Part shown: positions 8,918 through 14,585 of the stretch, piece after piece
Numbering within the stretch: the stretch's first letter is position 1
How the letters are laid out: each line of letters opens with the position of its first letter
Translations under genes and position numbers: made by a program
From: Candolleomyces eurysporus
Taxonomy: Eukaryota > Basidiomycota > Agaricomycetes > Agaricales > Psathyrellaceae
Reading direction: 5' to 3'
DNA length: 14,585 nt
Assembly: GCA_027579435.1 (NCBI GenBank)
Contig: JANBPK010001714.1
Location: 1-14,585, forward strand
Notes under the pieces: generated by a model
The model's input: only the letters and a program-made list of their open reading frames with translations
Databases searched by the model: none
What the model was told of the DNA's origin: nothing

Positions 8918-10634
8918 ATGGCCCGATATGCCGCCATTCATGTCAAGAAAGAGGAGAATGGCGACGACAGCGTCAAGAGTACGTCAAAGACAAAGCTTCA
9001 GCCTCTCCGCACTCTCAGAATAATGGGTTAACATTGTTGCTGGTGTCCAGGCCTTTTTTCCGACATGTGGCTCACGCAGACGGACAAAAATCCTGGGACT
9101 ATGAAAAGAGAGACAGGTCTTTCCCAGAAAGAGGATTTACGAACCAAACAGGAAGCTCCGGGCGCTGGTTTAGTGCGTTCCCTCCCCTCGCTTTCTGCAA
9201 CAGACCCAGACTTTGTTTATTTACGAGTAACGTAGGCTCTAGCGTCTTCGACGGTAGACCGAAAACCTCGAGAACCAAGGTGGCTCATGGACGCGGTCGT
9301 CGTCCCCACGTTCCAACAAGTTTGTCGCGCGCGAGCGAGGTTGGCTCAAAGAAACGGGCAAGCTTTGTCCGGGGGAGGTGGTAAAGTGAAGAGGGAGACT
9401 TCGGTCAGTGGCTCCGTTCTGTCCCAAGCCTAGGGTGTCGACGCTATATATGCTCATTCGCCCATAGGTTGAAGTTGGCCCCGCAAATCCTGCCATACCG
9501 CTTGCACTGGCAATTCAAGACGAACCAAATAAATTGGCCGTGCCTCTCAAGAAAAGGAAGGTCAAAGTTAAACTTGAGGATGTGAAGTTTGACGATGATC
9601 TTTCCAACAAGAGATACAAAGCACACGGGATTTCTCCTTATCCAGTACCTCTAGACGTCAGTCGAGATCTCTACGAGGTCATGGTCCCTCGTCTCTTCAT
9701 GTGCAGTGAATACGGTGGCAATTCTATGGAAGTTTTCCCGAACATCGGCGACAAAAAGTTCGCAAAGCATGGCTTCAGGGGTTTCTTCTATCTTTGTCTC
9801 GATGCTCATCCCCAGGCACCCAGGATCCCAGGGTCACCAGGCCTCTGGTTTTCTGTTGGTTATGACCAAGCGTCCGAATGGGAAGGTGGCATTGTGCGAG
9901 CTTTCACGAGGATCTACACAAAGCCCAAGGCCCTTTGGCAATACCAGGGACAATATCAACTTCGAGCGTCGGAATCGATCACCAAGGAGGAGTGGGCAAG
10001 ACAGACACCAGAGGTTAGTGGCTAATAAGATATGCCAGCATATGCTCACTTCATCAACGTTCATTTTGGAAGGTTCGGAATACCTGGATCTCATACCTCC
10101 ATACTGAGTCGTGGGGAGGGTGGACACGCGCTGCAATTTACGGCAGGAAGGTATTCGGCCGTAAACCTACATCTGACGAGATTGACGATATCTTGGAAAG
10201 AGGATGGGACAGGAAAGTAACAAAGGAAGAAGTTGCGCTTGCACTCACTCGAGGAGAACAGGTGGGATCTTGAGTCAATCACATGAGAACTTCAAAACTC
10301 ACACTGACCTCATAAATAGAGATTGACAGTTTATACCATGAAATGTGTCGGTTACGACACCAACTTCCAACGGCATTTGATCCAGAATTTCCGAGGTTGG
10401 AATCCAGAGGACGCAAAGAAGAAAGCCAAGACGGGACGGAAAAGGCCAGCAAAGGGAACGGACGGCAACCCTGCGAAGAAGAAACGTCGACGAGTCGCAG
10501 AGAAGTCCAAGGATTCCGAGACGGAGTCCGAATCCGAAGAAAGCATCATTATCCTAGACGATGATAATGACGATGGTGATGAACAACCAGTGTACATAGC
10601 TAGGGGGACGCGGTCACGACCTAGGCGAGCATAA
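8918..10634 (+). CDS. Nuclear-type basidiomycete protein, paralog B (probably DUF6697 family)
   Basis: This is a tandem paralog of the gene just upstream, function unknown. Secure exons are 9468-10013, 10073-10261 and 10320-10634; introns 10014-10072 and 10262-10319 lie at the same positions as in paralog A, and the middle exon is 189 bp in both. The conserved core is clear: FDDDLSNKRYKA, EYGGNSMEVFP, RIPGSPGLWFSV, ALWQYQGQYQL, SESITKEEWARQ, VRNTWISYL, VTKEEVALALTRGEQ, LTVYTMKCVGYDTNF, then a basic cluster (RKRPAK, AKKKRRR), an acidic run and VYIARGTRSRP. Just before the core, PLKKRKVKVK is a strong nuclear-localisation-like stretch. The N-terminal part is less sure: exon 1 probably 8918-8978 (MARYAAIHVKKEENGDD), a 72-bp intron, then an exon from 9051 (LFSDMWLTQTDKN). 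How that exon joins 9468 is unresolved: phase-0 donors at 9173 (GTGCGT) or 9227 (GTAACG) both fit, and a small extra exon is possible. Confidence 0.75.
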
Positions 10635-10746
10635 TTAGTGCAACACCTCCCCGAGAAGATGGTTCGGCGAAGAAACCACATCAATTTTTTTTGAACTGAA
10701 CTGTACATACATACAATCCATGCAAATGACAAACATTGACAAACTC
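10635..10746. other. Convergent 3' spacer
   Basis: 112 bp separate the stop codons of paralog B (plus) and the epoxide hydrolase (minus). The spacer contains a T run (10685-10692) and must carry both transcription ends, so the two transcripts may overlap at their 3' ends. Confidence 0.5.
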
Positions 10747-12265
10747 TTATAATTCATCGTTCTGCCTCACCTCCCTTTCTTCCACACCCCGCGGACGGAA
10801 CTGCTCCTCCAGCCAATCACGAACAATTCTATTAAATTCCTCCGGCTTTTCAAGGTGCGGCCAGTGCGCGGTCCCGATGAGCTTCACTGTTAGATCCGGA
10901 ATGAAGTTTGCCGTCTTGAGCAGGCTGTGGAGAACCATCCAATCCGCGACTGGGTCCTATAAAGGTCAGGGTGTACGTCGAAGATCAGTCTGCCGAAATC
11001 AACGCATCTTGATGATTTAGTTACTGACCTTCGTTGGGTATACAGCCAATGCTGGCTGTCTGAGAGTATGGTTTCCTTGTCCGTGGGCGAATGCCCAGGA
11101 GTGGTACCGGTTCTGTGGGAGCAGTCGTTAGAGATCAGCTCACCTCCATGGACAAGCGAGGAAATCCTACCTCGCTAGTATAGAAATGCAATGCTAGCAG
11201 CGAAGAAAAGAAGTCAGACAAGCGACGAAAGCATTTTCCTGCAGCAATAAACTTACTGTGTTTAAACCCTTGAAGTCCCATCTCCTCGACGTAATATTCT
11301 TCTTCCACAGGGGAAAAGAACGGAACAGGTGGGATCTCTACACCTTCCCAAGCACCCAAGAAAGTCTTGTTGCTCGTCAAGAAAGATTTTGGCGGTGGAC
11401 TATCTACAGTCCGCAAAGCCGCACGCATTGTCCTCTTCACATCCGCGTCGAGCTCAGCAGCCGCGTTCTCGACGCTTCCATCGAAGAACAGCTGATAAGC
11501 CAGCTTTGGGAGACGAGGCACCAAATCTTTAATCGGCAAGAAAGGACCTGCAGCGGATACATACTGCGCCATCATCAGCGACGTTCAAGAGCTAAACTCG
11601 AGAGCTGAGAAGGAACGTACCGGAATTGCAGCACCAATAACGCCAATGAAGACATCCGGCCGTGCTCTAACAGCTTCATAGCAAACTCCCGATCCCCAGT
11701 CATGCCCTAAACAAACGGCCTGTCTTACTCCAGCATTGTTGAGGACGCAGACAAGGTCGTTCACCATGTCGCCCATGGTGCCTGAAGACCTGACGTCCCC
11801 CGTATGAGTCGAATCACCGAAACCGCGAAGGTTAGGGATGATTAGACGGTAATCATTCTGATAAAGGTCACTAAGAAACCAGTCTCAACCAAAATATCTA
11901 GCAAATGAATACACACCTCAAACTCCTCAATTTGCTTTGACCAAGTACTCCACAAACTCGGCCAACCATGTACCATCAAGATGGTAGTCGCAGGCTTCAA
12001 GTTCTTTCTAGGTTTGATATCAACATAACCTAAAAACAGCAGCGTATGTGAGTCGGTCCCGTGGCAACAAGCGCGATATAGATTAGAGCAACTCACGAAT
12101 CTTGATATCAACATCTTTCGAAGGCGGAGGCGACCGTCGAACAGCCTTGCACTGAGCCGTCTGCTTGTTCCCACTGTACGCTCGAGGATCGAACGCCCCA
12201 ACAACTGCTCCGGCTCCAACGAGCGTCACGACGAGAATTATCCAGGATGCGAAGAGTCGAGGCAT
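10747..12265 (-). CDS. Epoxide hydrolase, alpha/beta-hydrolase fold, membrane-anchored
   Basis: It is predicted to open epoxides to diols by the Asp-nucleophile mechanism of soluble-type epoxide hydrolases. Exons: 12265-12097, 12029-11917, 11857-11621, 11563-11257, 11193-11171, 11112-11029, 10956-10747, giving 380 residues in a clean frame. Residues 7-24 (SWIILVVTLVGAGAVVGA) are a signal anchor or signal peptide, so the enzyme probably sits on or is secreted through the ER. Motifs: oxyanion-hole HGWP (77-80), NLRGFGDS (103-110), nucleophile elbow GHDWGS with Asp147, lid EEEYYVEEMGLQGFKH followed by HFYTSENRYHSW with Tyr280 as the likely ring-opening tyrosine, a possible acid near KDPVADW (Asp312 or Asp316), and catalytic His342 in GTAHWPHLEKPEEFN. 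The length and intron density are normal for the family. The fifth exon is only 23 bp. The substrate cannot be told from sequence; lipid epoxides or xenobiotics are usual. Confidence 0.9.
11171..11193 (-). other. 23-bp microexon of the epoxide hydrolase
   Basis: The exon completes a split codon and encodes about eight residues (TLHFYTSE) that include the likely lid tyrosine Tyr280. It is bounded by CTAG and GTAGGA splice sites, with introns of 63 and 58 bp. Both frame and motif require it. Confidence 0.75.
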
Positions 12266-12315
12266 CTGGACAGCTGCTTGAACGATACCGAACCAAGATA
12301 GTTCCCAGTAAGTTC

Positions 12316-12352
12316 AAAAAAAAAGAGAAATTGAGGGAGAGAGAGCAAAGAG
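12316..12352 (-). promoter_or_regulatory. Pyrimidine-rich (CT) promoter tract of epoxide hydrolase
   Basis: On the gene strand this is nearly pure C/T, including CTCTCTCTCC and a run of T, 51-87 nt before the start codon. CT-rich stretches near the transcription start are a common core-promoter feature in filamentous fungi and basidiomycetes. No convincing TATA box is seen. Confidence 0.45.
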
Positions 12353-12491
12353 TCGATCGATAGTGGAGGTGCGGTCCGTGGCACAAGAAATGAAGAAAGT
12401 GAGGGTACCACTTCCCGGAGCGAGGCCCTTATACCGAGAAATTAAACGCCATCATCTAGCACTCAACGGGTAATACAAGGCTGGCTCGGGA

Positions 12492-12731
12492 TCACCTGCC
12501 AGCGATCTGCCAGCTCCCACCCACTTTCGACATCACGATTGCCACACAAAGCAAAGCTACCATCGCTGGTCCGAGGCGACCGGTGGTGATGAAGCCTGAG
12601 CACCATCGCTGCTTCCACTTCAAAAGTAGCGCATCATCGCGAGAGAAGCGAAGAGTTATTGTTTCTTCGAAAGTAGGTGCATTGCCTGACTCCGATGGAG
12701 GAGCGAGTGCCTTGATCGGCATGATGGACGG
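12492..12731 (-). CDS. Doubtful small ORF with one hydrophobic segment
   Basis: From a possible acceptor (AATCCAG, just upstream of 12731) an open frame runs about 79 codons to TGA at 12492, with an internal ATG at 12722. It has a charged middle (FSRDDALLLKWKQRW) and a hydrophobic stretch (LGPAMVALLCVAIVM) near the C-terminus. A GTAGGT donor lies 62 bp upstream, but the exon before it does not give a clean start. No homology is recognised; it may be chance. Confidence 0.15.
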   Translation of the reverse strand, partial: PSIMPIKALAPPSESGNAPTFEETITLRFSRDDALLLKWKQRWCSGFITTGRLGPAMVALLCVAIVMSKVGGSWQIAGR

Positions 12732-12849
12732 CAGGATCGGCTGGGCATCTGTCTGGATTGAATGGTTTCATCATCAGAAATGATAGTCGCCAAGAGGATG
12801 AAGCACCTACCGTTCCGCACCCAACCTAATGTTTGCACCAACGAACTAA

Positions 12850-12885
12850 CCCCTGCTTGATATCGACGTCACAGTGAAGCAGGGG
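12850..12885. repeat. Perfect 9-bp inverted repeat
   Basis: cccctgctt (12850-12858) pairs perfectly with aagcagggg (12877-12885) across an 18-nt loop that contains gatatc and cgacgtca. It could be a protein-binding palindrome or a hairpin. Confidence 0.5.
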
Positions 12886-13089
12886 CGCCGACGCGATGAT
12901 GATCCAGGAACATTCAATTTAAGAGGAAGGTGTACAATCTATTACCCGCTGATACGCATGAATTAAGAAGGGTCGACGATAGAAAGCACTGAATGCAGCA
13001 GAGATGCTATAGAGAAGAAATAAGTAAAAGGCAATGCAATATGTTACAGTGATGAAGGGTCTCAAAGACCGTCCCCGCTAGTGAGGGTC

Positions 13090-13110
13090 GATGATGATGA
13101 TGATGGTGAT
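13090..13110. repeat. GAT trinucleotide microsatellite
   Basis: Seven units of GAT, one of them changed to GGT, lie in the 3' flank of the terminal gene. It is outside the coding frame. Confidence 0.6.
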
Positions 13111-13180
13111 GCGAAAGGGACTTGAAGGGGTGGATCAAAAAGAAATAAGCGTTCGGAGAAGACGAAAGTGTCGGTCGATC

Positions 13181-14585
13181 TCAATCCACATCCTCCATCC
13201 CCTGGAACACCGCAAACGACGATTGAGCAATGTAAGGCGGTGCTTGTGCTTGTGCTTGTTGGGACGATGTACTAGGAGAGGGCGGAGACCCAGCGAACGT
13301 AAAAGGGAATGGGAGAGCAGTGAGAGGAGCGGCGTTTGATGACGTCGACTGAGAGATCGAGCTCACACCAGGTGTGATGGGAGGTACTAAAGGCGAAACG
13401 AAATTTGGTCCAGTGTCTGAGGAGCTTGACGAGCTTAAAGCCGCAGCTGGAGCGGGGGTGGAAGTGGAAGTGGGCGTTGGAGGCTTTGCAACGTCGCTCG
13501 GAGCAGTTGCCTTAGAAGCAGCAGCAGCGGCCGCAGCTTGTTTTTCCTTCTCCTTATTCCGGTTCGCGTTGATCTTCTTCCGTTGGATCTTGCAAAACGA
13601 GGACACCGACTCTACTGCATCCGCGATGAACGACTTGCTAGGTCGGTCGGCGAGTCTAACAGGGTATGAGATTAGCCCATGCAGTCATTAGCGGAACAGC
13701 ACCAAAATATACCTGATGATCATCTCATTCACGATGTCGTTAGCCCGCAGGAACGGCATCAACTCCACTGCCTTAGCATAGGCTTTCACCGCTGCAACAG
13801 AGCCCCCTTTCATCACAGTCGCAAGCTGCGTCCACCCCTCGAACCTCTGCTTCAGCTTGGGCTTAAACTCCTCTTGAAGATCATCCAAATCAGCGTCACC
13901 GGAACCTTCAAAGTCGATAAAGTTGAGCAAATCCGTCTCGTCGACCGGGTCCTCCCCCATCCCGGGCATTCCAGGCATCATTGGAATACCGAATATCATA
14001 GAAGCGAAGGCCACGGGATTCGGCACCCCACTGGAAGGGTTGGTCATAACAGCCTTGACCCATTTGTCCACGCGACCCCGACGCCCTTCTGCACTGCTTT
14101 TTAGCTTTATGATTTCCTGCAGCTCTTGCTTATGAATCTCTTCGTCGACGTGAACGAAAACACCGCGGACAGCCATTTGTATGGCCACCAGAGTTTCTTG
14201 CAGTCCCGTTTCGAGAAGGTGAAGCCCGCGAGCATGATAACTGGAATCGCCGAGGACAGCAGCAGCACACTGCAAAGTGACGGAATCCCGGGGGCGAAGT
14301 AGATAGGAATACTGATCGAGAAGGTTGGTGATGTTCTTGGGGTTGTTCTTGGACACTTCGATGTTGAGGGCGGCGGCGAGAGTATCTGAGGTATTCCCGG
14401 CGACCTCCGAGAGAATCGCCGACGCCCTGAACGCACTCTGCAATGGATCGGCTGCAATTTCCATGATGGTGTCGTGAAGCGGAAGGTCTGGGGCGACCGT
14501 GAAAATCTTGAACAGATGGTTTTCGACCAGTTTTCGCAATTCCATGGCTTCTTCGCTGAATTTTCCTTCCCAATGGTCTGAATGG
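13181..14585 (-). CDS. Unrecognised protein, partial at right edge
   Basis: I do not recognise the family. Two exons are visible, >14585-13713 and 13655-13181, joined by a 57-bp intron (GTATAT..TTAG, phase 2). The frame stays open through the edge, 13 codons before the ATG at 14545, so the start may lie outside the window. At least 435 residues are seen. The first exon is soluble and mostly helical in character (MELRKLVENHLFKIFTV, HKQELQEIIKLKSSAEGRRG), with a small Met/Pro/Gly patch (IPMMPGMPGMGEDP) and an acidic stretch. The second begins LADRPSKSFIADAV, has a basic segment (KIQRKKINANRNKEKEK), an alanine run, then a long Ser/Thr/Pro/Ala-rich low-complexity tail ending FAVFQGMEDVD. No signal peptide, membrane segment or catalytic motif is seen. 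A zinc finger or other domain could lie upstream; nothing in the window shows it. Confidence 0.7.

Larger units (their letters stand above)
12266..13180. other. Spacer between two minus-strand genes
   Basis: About 915 bp. The left end is the promoter and 5' UTR of the epoxide hydrolase, and the right end is the 3' UTR of the terminal gene. It contains a pyrimidine-rich tract on the minus strand, a 9-bp inverted repeat at 12850-12885, one doubtful ORF at 12492-12731, and a short GAT repeat at 13090-13110. No tRNA or other RNA gene was recognised. Confidence 0.5.

Noticed and set aside
8881..9384. A 167-codon open frame upstream of the paralog B core
   Set aside because: It does not match paralog A. 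The frame starting at ATG 8918 gives VKKEE, which does match, so this frame is probably a shadow.
13374..13691. Plus-strand open frame rich in Ala, Val and Glu
   Set aside because: It is antisense to the low-complexity tail of the terminal minus-strand gene.
1..14585. CRISPR array, tRNA or rRNA genes, bacterial operon signals
   Set aside because: No regularly spaced repeats, no tRNA-like cloverleaf motifs, no Shine-Dalgarno spacing; intron-rich genes show a eukaryotic nuclear origin.

Overview
The window looks like nuclear DNA of a mushroom-forming basidiomycete (Agaricomycetes). The genes are split by many introns of about 47-72 bp with GT..AG ends and CTAAC/CTAAT-like branch points. Gene families typical of that group are present: an NLR-like protein with WD40 repeats and a tandem pair of Agaricomycete-type nuclear proteins. 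There are no bacterial features, tRNA, rRNA or CRISPR. All gene models below were spliced by hand from the sequence and checked for reading frame.

Layout. (1) 1-1681 (+): the 3' part of an NACHT/WD40-type gene that enters from the left edge. (2) 1682-3487: no gene I can defend, with scraps of decayed sequence. The first ~2.83 kb of the window, including the NLR-like gene, is almost free of CpG (I count 3), and CpG returns between ~2830 and 3240. This suggests long-term cytosine methylation next to normal euchromatin. (3) 3488-7097 (-): a complete replication factor C large subunit (RFC1), 16 exons and 933 residues, with one probable GC-AG intron. (4) 7098-7257: a 160-bp divergent promoter holding two perfect ACGCGT (MCB) boxes. 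(5) 7258-8584 and 8918-10634 (+): two tandem paralogous nuclear-type proteins (probably the DUF6697 family) with matching intron positions. (6) 10747-12265 (-): a complete membrane-anchored epoxide hydrolase, 7 exons and 380 residues. (7) 12266-13180: a spacer with a pyrimidine-rich promoter tract, a 9-bp inverted repeat and one doubtful small ORF. (8) 13181 to the right edge (-): most of an unrecognised protein with a Ser/Thr/Pro/Ala-rich tail.

How the parts relate. RFC1 loads the PCNA clamp at DNA replication. Its head-to-head neighbour shares a promoter with replication-type MCB boxes, so that paralog may be expressed at G1/S. This is the most interesting functional hint here. The epoxide hydrolase and the terminal gene look unrelated to it.

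The sequence carries five N characters, mostly beside homopolymers. Skipping three of them (124, 150, 7091) restores clean reading frames, so they look like spurious inserted bases rather than mutations.
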